NCBI RefSeq assembly: GCF_910580175.1
Contig: NZ_CAJTXD010000006.1
Coordinates: 62,001 to 126,000, forward strand
Length of the DNA: 64,000 nt
Direction of reading: 5' to 3'
From: an uncultured Alistipes sp.
Lineage (GTDB): Bacteria; Bacteroidota; Bacteroidia; Bacteroidales; Rikenellaceae
A model generated the notes under the pieces. It had not been told where the DNA came from, made no database searches, and saw only the letters and a program-made list of their open reading frames with translations. This document shows positions 9,348-18,055 of this stretch, piece by piece (position 1 is the stretch's first letter; every line of letters begins with the position of its first letter). A program made the position numbers and the translations under genes.

Positions 9348-10760
9348 CTATTTTTTCCACAACTGCGACATCTCCTCCAAAGTCTTGCCCTTGGTTTCGG
9401 GCACCCAACGCCACACGAAGAGGGCCGAAAGCAACGACATCAACGCATAGATGCAATACGTGCCGCCGACGCTCCAGGCGCTCAACGAAGGGAACGTAGC
9501 CGAGACGAGGAAATTGGAGATCCACTGCGCCGCTACGGCGATGGCCACGGCCTGCGAACGGATGGTGTTGGGGAAGATTTCGGCGATCAACACCCAGCAG
9601 ATCGGCCCCCACGACATCATGAACGACGCGGTGTAGATGATGATGAACACCAACGCCGCCATGCCGATCGAATCGGTGAACGACAACGCGGCCAGAGCGA
9701 TCATGCCGATCATCATGCCGACCGAACCGATGATGAGCAACGGTTTGCGGCCCATGCGGTCGACCGTGAAGATGGCGACGACCGTGAAGATGATGTTCAC
9801 GACGCCCATGACCACGGTCTGCATCATCGAAGCGTCGCCCGAAGCGCCCATGTTCTCGAAGATGCGGGGCGCATAATACAACACGACGTTGATGCCCACG
9901 GCCTGCTGGAAGAACGACAGCAGAATGCCGATGACGACCACGGCGATGCCGTAGGCGAAGATGTGCTCGCGCTTCTCGTGCACCGTAGCCTTGATCTGGT
10001 CGAGGATCGAGCGGGCCTCGTCCGGGCCGTTGATGTGGGCGAGAATCGAATAGGCCTTTTCGTCGCGGCCCTTCAGAGCCAGAAAACGGGGCGTCTCGGG
10101 GATGAAGAGCACCAACAACCCGAAGATGCCGGCGGGGAAAGCCTCGCTGACGAACATGCGGCGCCATCCGATGGCATTCATGGCGGACTGGACGGCCTCG
10201 GTGCTGTCGCCCAACGAATTACGGATCATGTAATTGGCGAAGTACACCACCAGCATGCCGAAGATGATGGCGAACTGATTGCAGGACACGAGCGTACCGC
10301 GAATCTTGGCGGGCGAAATCTCGGCGATGTACATCGGGCACACGGCCGAAGCGAGACCCACGCCGATGCCGCCGAGGATGCGGTAGAAGTTGAACACCAC
10401 GAGCAGGGTTTTCGACGCCTGGCCATAGGGCAGCACCCCGCTTTCGGGGCACCACGACCCGAGGGCCGAGACGAAAAAGAGCACCGCAGCGATGAGCAGC
10501 GAACGCTTGCGGCCGAAGCGCGAAGCGAGCAGACCGGAAATCGCACCGCCGATCACGCAGCCCAGCAGCGCGCTGGAGGCCGTGAAGCCGTGCCAACCCG
10601 AAGTATAGAGCGCGCCCAAGCCGCCTTGGAAGAAGTTTTCGAGAGCTTTTTCGGCACCCGACACCACCGCGGTGTCGTAGCCGAAGAGCAAGCCGCCGAT
10701 GATCGCCACCAGGACGACGGAGAACAGATAAAGGCGGCTGCCGGTTTTTGAATCGGTCAT
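9348..10760 (-). CDS. xylE: D-xylose:H+ symporter (MFS sugar porter)
   Basis: The 470-residue protein has 12 predicted membrane helices and the sugar-porter motifs GGLLFGYDTAVVSGAEKAL in helix 1, SRFGRKRSLLIAA after helix 2, FIPETPRFLALKGRDEKA at the central loop and VPETKGKTLEEM near the C-terminus. It also has FQQAVGINVVLYYAP in helix 7. These identify the XylE/GLUT type sugar/H+ symporter family. Position after xylB and xylA on the same strand points to D-xylose uptake across the inner membrane. I chose the ATG at 10760 because the domain begins there; an open frame continues upstream through non-coding sequence and a hairpin. Confidence 0.93.
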   Translation of the reverse strand: MTDSKTGSRLYLFSVVLVAIIGGLLFGYDTAVVSGAEKALENFFQGGLGALYTSGWHGFTASSALLGCVIGGAISGLLASRFGRKRSLLIAAVLFFVSALGSWCPESGVLPYGQASKTLLVVFNFYRILGGIGVGLASAVCPMYIAEISPAKIRGTLVSCNQFAIIFGMLVVYFANYMIRNSLGDSTEAVQSAMNAIGWRRMFVSEAFPAGIFGLLVLFIPETPRFLALKGRDEKAYSILAHINGPDEARSILDQIKATVHEKREHIFAYGIAVVVIGILLSFFQQAVGINVVLYYAPRIFENMGASGDASMMQTVVMGVVNIIFTVVAIFTVDRMGRKPLLIIGSVGMMIGMIALAALSFTDSIGMAALVFIIIYTASFMMSWGPICWVLIAEIFPNTIRSQAVAIAVAAQWISNFLVSATFPSLSAWSVGGTYCIYALMSLLSALFVWRWVPETKGKTLEEMSQLWKK

Positions 10761-10790
10761 TTTAGTCGGAGTTTTAGGTCGGTTGGAAAA

Positions 10791-10823
10791 TCGGAGCGGA
10801 GGGCGTGCAGCCCTCCGCTCCGA
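10791..10823 (-). terminator. Intercistronic hairpin between xylA and xylE (terminator or attenuator)
   Basis: A perfect 13-bp stem TCGGAGCGGAGGG / CCCTCCGCTCCGA with a 7-base loop is followed on the minus strand by TTTTCC. It lies 9 bases past the xylA stop and 30 bases before the xylE start. It would lower xylE transcript relative to xylBA or protect the 3' end of the upstream message (inference). Confidence 0.7.
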
Positions 10824-10831
10824 AAGACAAT

Positions 10832-12142
10832 TTAGATGTACATGTTCACGATCGCCTCGTACAGCTCCTGCTTGCCGCTGTGCTGGACGGGTTCGTGGGT
10901 GCGGGCGTAGTCGGCCACCTGCTCCAGCGTGAGCTTGCCCTCCTCGAAAGCCTTGCCCTCGCCCTTGTCGTAGGAAGCGTAGCGCTCGGCGATCATCTTC
11001 TCGTAAGGCGAGTTCTCCAACAGATCGGCGGCGATCAACAAGGCGCGGGCCATGATGTCCATCGCAGCGATGTGGGCGATGAAGAGGTCTTCGGGGTCGG
11101 TCGAGTTGCGGCGCGTCTTGGCGTCGAAGTTCGTGCCGCCGCCCTGCAAACCGCCGCCGCGCACGATTACCAACATGGCCTGCACCATCTCGTAGAGGTC
11201 GATGGGGAACTGGTCGGTATCCCAGCCGTTCTGGTAGTCGCCGCGGTTGGCGTCGATCGAACCCAGCATGCCGGCATCGACGGCGCACTGCAACTCATGC
11301 TCGAAGGTATGGCCGGCCAGCGTGGCGTGGTTGACCTCGATGTTGACCTTGAAATCCTTGTCCAGGCCATGAGCGCGCAGGAAGCCGATGACCGTCTCGG
11401 TGTCGACGTCGTACTGGTGCTTCATCGGCTCCATGGGCTTCGGCTCGATGAGGAAGTTGCCCTTGAAACCCTTCGAACGGGCGTAGTCGCGAGCCATGGT
11501 CAGCATGGTGGCCATATGCTCCTTCTCGCGCTTCATATCGGTGTTGAGCAACGACATGTAGCCTTCGCGGCCGCCCCAGAAGACGTAGTTCTCGCCGCCC
11601 AGCTCGATCGTGGCGTCGATGGCGTTCTTGATCTGAAGCATGGCGCGGGCCGCCGTGTCGAAATCGGGGTTGGTCGAGGCACCGTTCATGTAGCGGGCAT
11701 TGCCGAAGACGTTGGCTGTGCCCCACAACAGCTTGATGCCCGTCTCGGCCTGCTTCTGCTTGGCGTAGGCCACGATCTCCTTGAGGTTCGCCTCGTACTT
11801 GGCGGGATCGGGGTCTTCGTCCACCAGGTCGACATCGTGGAAGCAGTAGTACTCGATGCCCATCTTCTGCATGAACTCGAAACCGGCGTCCATCTTGGCT
11901 TTGGCACGCTCGATGGGGCAGGCCGCTTCGTTCCAGGGGAACGTCTTCGTACCGCCGCCGAACTGGTCGGCGCCCTCGGCGCAGAGCGTATGCCACCACG
12001 CCATCGAGAAACGCAGCCAATCTTTCATCTTGCGGCCTTTGACCACACGTTCGGGTTCATAATAGCGGAATGCCATCGGATTCTTGGAACCTGCGCCCTC
12101 GAACGCAATCTTGCCCACGGTGGGGAAATAAGTTTTTGCCAT
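10832..12142 (-). CDS. xylA: Xylose isomerase
   Basis: The 436-residue protein has the length and motifs of class II xylose isomerase, which converts D-xylose to D-xylulose in the cytosol. Visible signatures are the catalytic YYCFHDVDLVDE (active-site His and Asp), VFWGGREGYMSLLNT, the metal-binding VNIEVNHATLAGHTFEHEL and the second metal site GSIDANRGDYQNGWDTDQFP. It lies between xylulokinase and the xylose symporter. The 83-base gap to xylB holds a near-consensus TATCTTTA on the minus strand, which could give a secondary promoter. Confidence 0.97.
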   Translation of the reverse strand: MAKTYFPTVGKIAFEGAGSKNPMAFRYYEPERVVKGRKMKDWLRFSMAWWHTLCAEGADQFGGGTKTFPWNEAACPIERAKAKMDAGFEFMQKMGIEYYCFHDVDLVDEDPDPAKYEANLKEIVAYAKQKQAETGIKLLWGTANVFGNARYMNGASTNPDFDTAARAMLQIKNAIDATIELGGENYVFWGGREGYMSLLNTDMKREKEHMATMLTMARDYARSKGFKGNFLIEPKPMEPMKHQYDVDTETVIGFLRAHGLDKDFKVNIEVNHATLAGHTFEHELQCAVDAGMLGSIDANRGDYQNGWDTDQFPIDLYEMVQAMLVIVRGGGLQGGGTNFDAKTRRNSTDPEDLFIAHIAAMDIMARALLIAADLLENSPYEKMIAERYASYDKGEGKAFEEGKLTLEQVADYARTHEPVQHSGKQELYEAIVNMYI

Positions 12143-12225
12143 AATGATAATGTTTTTTAAAGATATTTTAAATCATGATTCGCAACTGAATATCGGTGCG
12201 GCCCGCACGGAAGCCGGCACCGCGA

Positions 12226-13725
12226 TCATTTTCCGATTTTCGTTTCCAGCATTTCTTTCCATCGTGCGTAGGCCTCTTCCAACGCTTCGCGGTCGTCCGC
12301 CGCAGGTTCGACGACCTCCAGACGGGCAAGCGACGCGAAGGCCTCCTCGCGCGACCGGTACAACCCTGCCCCCAAAGCGGCGCCGCGGGCGGCACCCAAC
12401 GCACCGTCGGTATCGAACAACTCGATGCGGGCACCGGTAAGCGTAGCCAGCGTGCGGCGGAAAAGCGGCGAAAGGAACAGGTTGGCCCGGCCGGCACGAA
12501 TCACGTCGGGCTTCAAGCCCAGCGACCGCATGATGTCGATGCCGTAGCGGAACGAGAAAGCGATGCCCTCCTGCGCGGCGCGCAGCAGATGGGCCGTCGT
12601 ATGGCGATTGAAGTCGATTCCCTCGACCGCAGCGCCGGTGCAGCGGTTTTCGAGCATGCGCTCGGCACCGTTGCCGAACGGCAGCATCGACAAGCCGTCG
12701 CAGCCGGCAGGAGCCTGCTCGGCCAGGCGGTTCATCTCGGCATAGTCGACCGTCTGCTGAACGATATGGCGGCGCACCCACGAATTGAGGATGCCCGTGC
12801 CGTTGATGCAGAGCAGAATCCCGTAGCGCGGGGTCTGCACCGTATGGTTGACGTGGACGAACGTATTGACGCGCGACTTGGGGTCGGCCTTCGGCGTGTC
12901 GACCACGCCGTAGACCACGCCGCTGGTACCGCCCGTCGCGGCGATCTCGCCCACCTCCATGACATTGAGCGAAAAGGCGTTGTTGGGCTGGTCGCCGGCA
13001 CGGTAGCTGATGGGCGTGCCGGCAGGGATGCCGAGTGCATCTTCCGTCGCCTTGTCCGTATAGCCGCCGACACCGATCGAAACGCCCGCGTCGGGGATCA
13101 TCGCATGGGGAATGCCGTAATGATCGGCCACGAAATCAGCGCGCCGCTCCTCCTTGAAATCCCAGAGAATCTGCTCCGAGAGTCCGCTGACCGTGGTCGA
13201 AACGGCGCCCGAGAGCTTGTAGGCGATGTAATCGCCCGGCAACATGAACTTGTCGATGCGGGCGAACAAGTCGGGTTCGTTACGCTTGACCCATGCCAGC
13301 TTGGAAGCCGTGAAGTTGCCCGGCGAATTGAGCGCATGCTCCAAGCAGAAGTCGCGCCCGACAGCCTCCAATGCCTCGGCGCCGATCCCAACGGCGCGCG
13401 AATCGCACCAGATGATCGCCTTGCGCAAGGGCGCGCCGGAGCTGTCGAGGCAGACCAGGCCGTGCATCTGGTAAGTGATGCCGACGGCCCGCACCTCCTG
13501 CATGGAATGGCCTGCCGCGGCGATGCTGCGGATGCCCTCCACCGCATAACGCCACCACATTTCGGGGTCTTGCTCGGCCCAGCCGGACTGCGGCGCGTCG
13601 ATGGGCATCTCCTGCGAAGGATTGGTCGACGAAGCGACGCAACGCCCGCTCTCCACGTCCAACAACGAGACCTTGACCGATGAAGAACCGATATCGATAC
13701 CTAAAGTTTTCATATTCGTATTCAT
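12226..13725 (-). CDS. xylB: Xylulokinase
   Basis: The product (499 residues from 13725; 495 from the alternative ATG at 13713) is a FGGY-family carbohydrate kinase. It starts with the phosphate-binding GIDIGSSSVKVSLLD, has the sugar-site region GITYQMHGLVCLD and AGDQPNNAFS, and carries the ATP-binding ATGGTSGVVYG and the C-terminal GALGAARGAALGAG. It phosphorylates D-xylulose to feed the pentose phosphate pathway. A further upstream ATG at 13746 would overlap the regulator gene and adds no conserved sequence, so I rejected it. The gene starts 8 bases after the regulator stop. Confidence 0.95.
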   Translation of the reverse strand: MNTNMKTLGIDIGSSSVKVSLLDVESGRCVASSTNPSQEMPIDAPQSGWAEQDPEMWWRYAVEGIRSIAAAGHSMQEVRAVGITYQMHGLVCLDSSGAPLRKAIIWCDSRAVGIGAEALEAVGRDFCLEHALNSPGNFTASKLAWVKRNEPDLFARIDKFMLPGDYIAYKLSGAVSTTVSGLSEQILWDFKEERRADFVADHYGIPHAMIPDAGVSIGVGGYTDKATEDALGIPAGTPISYRAGDQPNNAFSLNVMEVGEIAATGGTSGVVYGVVDTPKADPKSRVNTFVHVNHTVQTPRYGILLCINGTGILNSWVRRHIVQQTVDYAEMNRLAEQAPAGCDGLSMLPFGNGAERMLENRCTGAAVEGIDFNRHTTAHLLRAAQEGIAFSFRYGIDIMRSLGLKPDVIRAGRANLFLSPLFRRTLATLTGARIELFDTDGALGAARGAALGAGLYRSREEAFASLARLEVVEPAADDREALEEAYARWKEMLETKIGK

Positions 13726-13733
13726 GATTCGTT

Positions 13734-14480
13734 TCAATAACGCCAACTATTGATGAAATCCAACCGCAACTTCTGCTTGAGGGCCTTCTTGTAGGCCTGC
13801 CGATCGAACATATAATACTGCGCAGGCTTATGCGCCACGCCCTGCTCCTGCTCGCCGGTAGGTGCGAGTAAACCCGATGAAAGAATCTTCTTGCGGAAAT
13901 TGCGGTTGTCGATCTCGATGCCCAGCACGGCCGAATAGAGGTTCTGCAACTCGCGGATCGTGAACTTGCGGGGCAGCAGCTCGAACGCCACGGGCGACTG
14001 CAACATCTCGCGGCACAGATGCGCCAGGGCGGCGGCCAGAATCTGCTTGTGATCCATCGCCAGCCGCTGGATGGCCTCGACCTCGACCCACTGGGCGCCC
14101 TTGCCTGCCGTATAGGCGACCACGCGGCCGTCGAGCTTGACCAGGGCATAGTAACCCACGGTTACCACGCGCTCGGTACGGATGCCATGGTAGCGGTTGA
14201 TCCACTCCAACTCCTCGCCGGCCACGCGGGCAGGGTCGGAGAATATCTCCATCTGCTTGAGGTAGATTTCGCGCAGCCCGGTCGCCTCGGCGAGCACGCG
14301 GCTGGCCGCAGCGGGGAGCGTCTCGTTCTCCAGAATCATGGCGCCGGGCAGCTTGAGCCGGTCGAGGTGGGTGCCGGGATCGTAATCGCGCCGCTCGACA
14401 AGCAAAACCTTGAGCGACCGGCCGTCGAATCCGAAGACGGCGCAGTCGACCGAGAGCGATTGGTTCATCTGAACAGACAT
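13734..14480 (-). CDS. NrtR/AraR-type transcriptional regulator with a Nudix-like sensor domain
   Basis: The 248-residue protein has a Nudix-fold N-terminal half (about residues 10-150: VDCAVFGFDGRSLKVLLVER, then LKLPGAMILENETLPAAA) and a winged-helix C-terminal half (about 160-248: PRKFTIRELQNLYSAVLG, then DNRNFRKKI). This is the layout of NrtR-family regulators, of which AraR and XylR members control pentose genes in Bacteroidota. The Nudix catalytic box is degenerate: ASRVLAEATGL replaces the REUXEE core, so it should bind a sugar effector or nucleotide without hydrolysing it. It is first in the xylose operon and probably autoregulates it with D-xylose as signal (inference). Confidence 0.88.
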   Translation of the reverse strand: MSVQMNQSLSVDCAVFGFDGRSLKVLLVERRDYDPGTHLDRLKLPGAMILENETLPAAASRVLAEATGLREIYLKQMEIFSDPARVAGEELEWINRYHGIRTERVVTVGYYALVKLDGRVVAYTAGKGAQWVEVEAIQRLAMDHKQILAAALAHLCREMLQSPVAFELLPRKFTIRELQNLYSAVLGIEIDNRNFRKKILSSGLLAPTGEQEQGVAHKPAQYYMFDRQAYKKALKQKLRLDFINSWRY

Positions 14481-14866
14481 GAGAGGTCGGCGCGGTTAGG
14501 TTGTGATTGTAAAATTAAGTATTTCGAGACGAAAAAACAACCTTATCGCCGATTTTACGCTAAGCATCGGCCGCTTCGCCCCGCCACCCCGCTGTACGAC
14601 CGATTCGGAGCAGCCGCCTTTTACGCTAACTGCATAGCGGACGAAGCGGCGGAAAACACCGGGAGGAGAAGAATCCGGCCGGGGCCGGCATGCAAAAAAC
14701 AATCGACCGCACCCGGCCAGTGCGCAGAAAGAATCGGCCGCGCAACAGGCACACAAGAAATGGCCGGCCGCACGTGGGTAGCACGTGAGTGGAGCGTGGG
14801 TGGCACGTGGGTGGCACGTGGGTGGCACGTGGGTGACGCCGTCCGCCGTTCGGAGCGGGAACGGAT
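14481..14866. other. Intergenic region with direct repeats; no gene seen
   Basis: This 386-base gap separates the xylose regulator from prfB. The left part is AT-richer and contains TAATTTTA on the minus strand, a near match to the -7 box that could start the xylose operon. An 11-base direct repeat TTTTACGCTAA occurs at 14553-14563 and 14619-14629 and could be a regulator site. The right part carries the tandem repeat at 14771-14836. No credible coding sequence was found. Confidence 0.5.
14771..14836. repeat. Six-unit 11-bp tandem repeat
   Basis: Six consecutive 11-base units of consensus CACGTGGGTGG run without gaps. Units 4 and 5 are identical and the others differ at one or two positions. 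Each intact unit begins with the palindrome CACGTG. It ends 30 bases past the prfB stop codon. Confidence 0.9.
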
Positions 14867-15979
14867 TTACGCCTCGGCCCCGAACTCCATCAAATAGGCC
14901 TTGATGAAAGCATCCAGATCGCCGTCCATGACGGCCTCGACGGCCGAAGTCTGGCAGCCGGTGCGATGATCCTTGACGCGGCGGTCGTCGAAGACGTAGG
15001 AACGGATCTGCGACCCCCACTCGATCTTCTTTTTGGAGGCTTCGAGCGCCTGCTGCGTAGCCATGCGCTTGTCCAACTCGCGCTGGTAGAGCTTCGATTT
15101 GAGGATGCGCATGGCGTTCTCGCGGTTCATCAGCTGGGAGCGGGTCTCCATGTTCTCGATCAGGAACTCCACCGGCTCGCCCGTATCGGCGTCCTTGCCA
15201 TGATAGCGCAGCCGCACGGCCGTCTCGACCTTGTTGACGTTCTGACCGCCGGCGCCCGACGAACGGAACGTGTCCCACTCGATGTCGGAGGGGTTGACCG
15301 TGATCTCGATCGTGTCGTCGACGGCCGGCGAGACGAAGACCGACGCGAAAGTAGTCTGCCGCTTGTTGTTGGCGTTGAACGGCGAGAGCCGCACCATGCG
15401 GTGGACGCCGTTTTCGCTCTTGAGGTAACCGTAGGCGTACTCGCCCTCGAATTCGAGCGTACACGACTTGACGCCCACCTCGTCGCCGGCCTGGAAGTCG
15501 AGCACCTTGACCTTGTAACCGTGGGCCTCGCCCCAACGGGTGTACATGCGCATGAGCATCGAAGCCCAGTCGAGCGCCTCGGTGCCGCCGGCTCCGGCGT
15601 TGATGTCCAAAATGGCGCCGAGCTTGTCCTCGTCGCGGCGCAGCATGTTGCGCATCTCCAACTTCTCGATGCGGTCGAGCGTACGGGCATAATGCTCGTC
15701 CAACTCGGCATCGCTGACGACGCCCTCCTTCACGAAATCGGGCATCAACTCCAAATCCTCGACATCCTTGCGCACGGCGTCGTAATCCTCGACCCAAGCC
15801 TTGATGACGGCTACCTTGCGCAACTGCTCGCGCGCGGCGGCGGGGTCGTTCCAGAACTCCGGCGCCTGGGTCTTCTCCTCCTCGTTCTGGAGGTCGATCC
15901 GCTTTTGTTCGATATTCAGGCAACGCTCCAGCGTCCGGCGACGCTCGGCCAACTCCTTGATCTGTTCGTCGACAATCAT
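14867..15979 (-). CDS. prfB: Peptide chain release factor 2
   Basis: The 370-residue protein is RF2. It has the anticodon-like SPF tripeptide in VRLSPFNANNKR and the peptidyl-hydrolysis GGQ in SSGAGGQNVNKVETAVRLRY. It recognises UGA and UAA at the ribosomal A site. The ATG at 15979 overlaps the stop of the upstream cytidylate kinase-like gene by 4 bases (ATGA), which favours this start over an in-frame upstream extension. The N-terminal helix runs uninterrupted through RTLERCLNIEQKRIDLQ, so the usual in-frame UGA and programmed +1 frameshift are absent and the RF2 autoregulation of E. coli type cannot operate. Confidence 0.96.
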   Translation of the reverse strand: MIVDEQIKELAERRRTLERCLNIEQKRIDLQNEEEKTQAPEFWNDPAAAREQLRKVAVIKAWVEDYDAVRKDVEDLELMPDFVKEGVVSDAELDEHYARTLDRIEKLEMRNMLRRDEDKLGAILDINAGAGGTEALDWASMLMRMYTRWGEAHGYKVKVLDFQAGDEVGVKSCTLEFEGEYAYGYLKSENGVHRMVRLSPFNANNKRQTTFASVFVSPAVDDTIEITVNPSDIEWDTFRSSGAGGQNVNKVETAVRLRYHGKDADTGEPVEFLIENMETRSQLMNRENAMRILKSKLYQRELDKRMATQQALEASKKKIEWGSQIRSYVFDDRRVKDHRTGCQTSAVEAVMDGDLDAFIKAYLMEFGAEA

Positions 15980-16617
15980 AAATCCATTTTCAAATCGAGC
16001 TTGCGGGCGGCAAAGCGGAGGATCAGGTCGGCGGCCGACTCGACGCCCAATGCCGAAGTGCTCACGCACAGATCATAGGAAGCCGCAGCGCCCCAAGTCC
16101 GCAAACTGAAGTAATTATAGTAATCGGCGCGCCGGGCGTCGCCGCGCGCCATGATCTGCCGCGCCTCGGCCTCGGAGCACCCCGTACGCGCGCAGATGCG
16201 CCGAATACGATCGGCATCGTCGGCCGTAATGAAGACGCTGACCATGCGGGGATGCTCCCGCAGAATGTAATCGGCGCAGCGCCCCACGAACAAAGCCGAC
16301 TCGCGGGCCGCGACCTCGCGGATGACGTCGCTCTGAATCTTGAACAACGCATCGCCCGACAAGACATCGGTCGTGGCGCCGCCATCGCCGGCAAAGGGCG
16401 CGCGCAAGTAACTCAAGAGAGTCGCCAAACGGTTGTGCGACTCCTTTTCATCGGCCCGCTCGAACACCTCGGGACACAATCCGCTCTGCTGGGCGGCAAG
16501 GTTGATCAACTTCTTGTCGTACAATTCGATGCCCAGACGCCGGGCCAGCACTTCGCCGACCTCGCGTCCGCCGCTGCCCAACTGGCGGCCTATGTTGATA
16601 ACGAATCTATTTTCCAT
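15976..16617 (-). CDS. Cytidylate kinase-like family protein
   Basis: The 213-residue protein opens with INIGRQLGSGGREVGEVLA, a P-loop variant typical of the cytidylate-kinase-like family (Cytidylate_kin2). It then has LGIELYDKKLINLAAQQSG, GRCADYILR and a C-terminal lid-like segment rich in Arg (ADRIRRICARTG). It probably transfers phosphate from a nucleotide to a small acceptor, but the family's substrate is not established and it is not the canonical CMP kinase. It overlaps the MATE gene by 11 bases upstream and prfB by 4 bases downstream, so the three are translationally coupled. Confidence 0.85.
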   Translation of the reverse strand: MENRFVINIGRQLGSGGREVGEVLARRLGIELYDKKLINLAAQQSGLCPEVFERADEKESHNRLATLLSYLRAPFAGDGGATTDVLSGDALFKIQSDVIREVAARESALFVGRCADYILREHPRMVSVFITADDADRIRRICARTGCSEAEARQIMARGDARRADYYNYFSLRTWGAAASYDLCVSTSALGVESAADLILRFAARKLDLKMDL

Positions 16618-18016
16618 CGTACGAGTCGTTGAGAGTTTGCGTGGACATCATCGTGCGGAACTTGCGCAACTGGGCCGTCAACATGAAGAACGAGACCAAG
16701 GCAGCCAAGACATCGGACAACGGCATGGCGCACCACACGCCCCAGCCGCCGTTCCATTCGGAAAACCGCTCGAAAAGCGACGGCAGGAACAACAACCCGG
16801 GCAAGAGGAACAACAACTGCCGCGACAACGACAAGAAAATCGCCTTGCCGGCCATGCCGATGCTCTGGAAAAAGTTGGTGGCGACCATCTGGAATCCGAT
16901 GATCGGGAAGAAAAGAAAAGTGATGCGCATGCCGGTGGCGGCGAGACGGATCAACTCCTCGTCGGCCGTGAAAAGCGACACGGCCAATCGCGGAGTCAGC
17001 TCGCCGATCAGAAAACCGAGGGTCGTAACGGCCGTGGCGCCCATGATCGTGAGCCTCAACACCCGCAGGACGCGCTCGTACTGCCGGGCGCCGAAGTTGT
17101 AGCCGGCGATCGGCTGCATGCCCTGGTTGACGCCCATGACGATCATCACGAAGAAGAAGCCCAGGCGGTTGACGATGCCGTAGGCGCCGATCATCAGGTC
17201 GCCGCCGTACTGCTTCAACCCTTTATTGATGAGAATGACGATGAAGCAGGCCGCCAAGTTCATCAAGAACGGCGACATGCCGATGGCCAGGATATCGCGC
17301 ACGATGCGGCTGCGCAGCCGGTAGATGCCGCGGCTGAAATGCAGCAGCTCGCTCTTGTCGGAGAGAATCCGGAACTGCCAGACGAGCGACACGACCTGCG
17401 CGAGGATGGTGGCGATCGCGGCGCCGCGGATGCCCCAGCCGAACCCGAAGATGAACAACGGATCGAGCAACGTATTGATGGCCACGGTGTTGATAGTGGC
17501 GTACATCGACTTGCGGGGATGTCCGGCGGCCCGCAGTACGGCATTCAGACCCAAGTACATGTGCGTGACGACGTTGCCGGCGAGGATGATGACCATATAC
17601 TCGCGGGCATAACCGATCGTGGCGTCGCTGGCGCCGAAGAAATAGAGGATCGGATCGAGAAACGCCAGCGTCAGCAGGCCGAAGCCCACACCGATGATCG
17701 TATTGAGCACCACGACATTGCCCAACACGTCCCGGGCCGTACCGTAGTCGCGCTGCCCCAAACGCATCGACACGAGCGTCGCGGCACCCACGCCGACGAG
17801 CGACCCGAAAGCGGCAGCGAGGTTCATCAGCGGGAACGTCAACGCCAGACCCGAAATGGCCAGCGGCCCCACGCCATGGCCGATGAAGATGCTGTCGACC
17901 ATGTTGTAGAGCGACGAAGCGGTCATGGCGATGATGGCCGGCACAGCATACTGCACCAACAATTTGCGGATACGCTCCGTTCCCAATTCCGCAGCTGCCG
18001 ACTTGAATTCAGACAC
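16607..18016 (-). CDS. MATE family multidrug exporter
   Basis: The 469-residue protein has 12 predicted membrane helices in two related halves and typical NorM/DinF-family features: MVDSIFIGHGVGPLAISGLALTFP in the first half, and YGIVNRLGFFFVMIVMG and QPIAGYNFGA in the second half. MATE proteins use a Na+ or H+ gradient to export cationic drugs or metabolites across the inner membrane; the substrate here is unknown. It lies 39 bases downstream of cysS and overlaps the next gene, forming the unit cysS-MATE-cytidylate kinase-like-prfB. Confidence 0.92.
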   Translation of the reverse strand: MSEFKSAAAELGTERIRKLLVQYAVPAIIAMTASSLYNMVDSIFIGHGVGPLAISGLALTFPLMNLAAAFGSLVGVGAATLVSMRLGQRDYGTARDVLGNVVVLNTIIGVGFGLLTLAFLDPILYFFGASDATIGYAREYMVIILAGNVVTHMYLGLNAVLRAAGHPRKSMYATINTVAINTLLDPLFIFGFGWGIRGAAIATILAQVVSLVWQFRILSDKSELLHFSRGIYRLRSRIVRDILAIGMSPFLMNLAACFIVILINKGLKQYGGDLMIGAYGIVNRLGFFFVMIVMGVNQGMQPIAGYNFGARQYERVLRVLRLTIMGATAVTTLGFLIGELTPRLAVSLFTADEELIRLAATGMRITFLFFPIIGFQMVATNFFQSIGMAGKAIFLSLSRQLLFLLPGLLFLPSLFERFSEWNGGWGVWCAMPLSDVLAALVSFFMLTAQLRKFRTMMSTQTLNDSYDGK

Positions 18017-18055
18017 CTTGTTCGAAAATTAAGACCTGAAAAACTAAAAAACCGG

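Noticed and set aside
10761..11288. A longer N-terminal extension of the xylose symporter
   Set aside because: The extension would run through the xylA 3' end and a strong hairpin; the sugar-porter domain begins at the ATG at 10760.
15980..16069. A longer RF2 starting within the cytidylate kinase-like gene
   Set aside because: The extra 30 residues are not RF2-like, and the ATGA overlap at 15976-15979 gives a natural coupled start.
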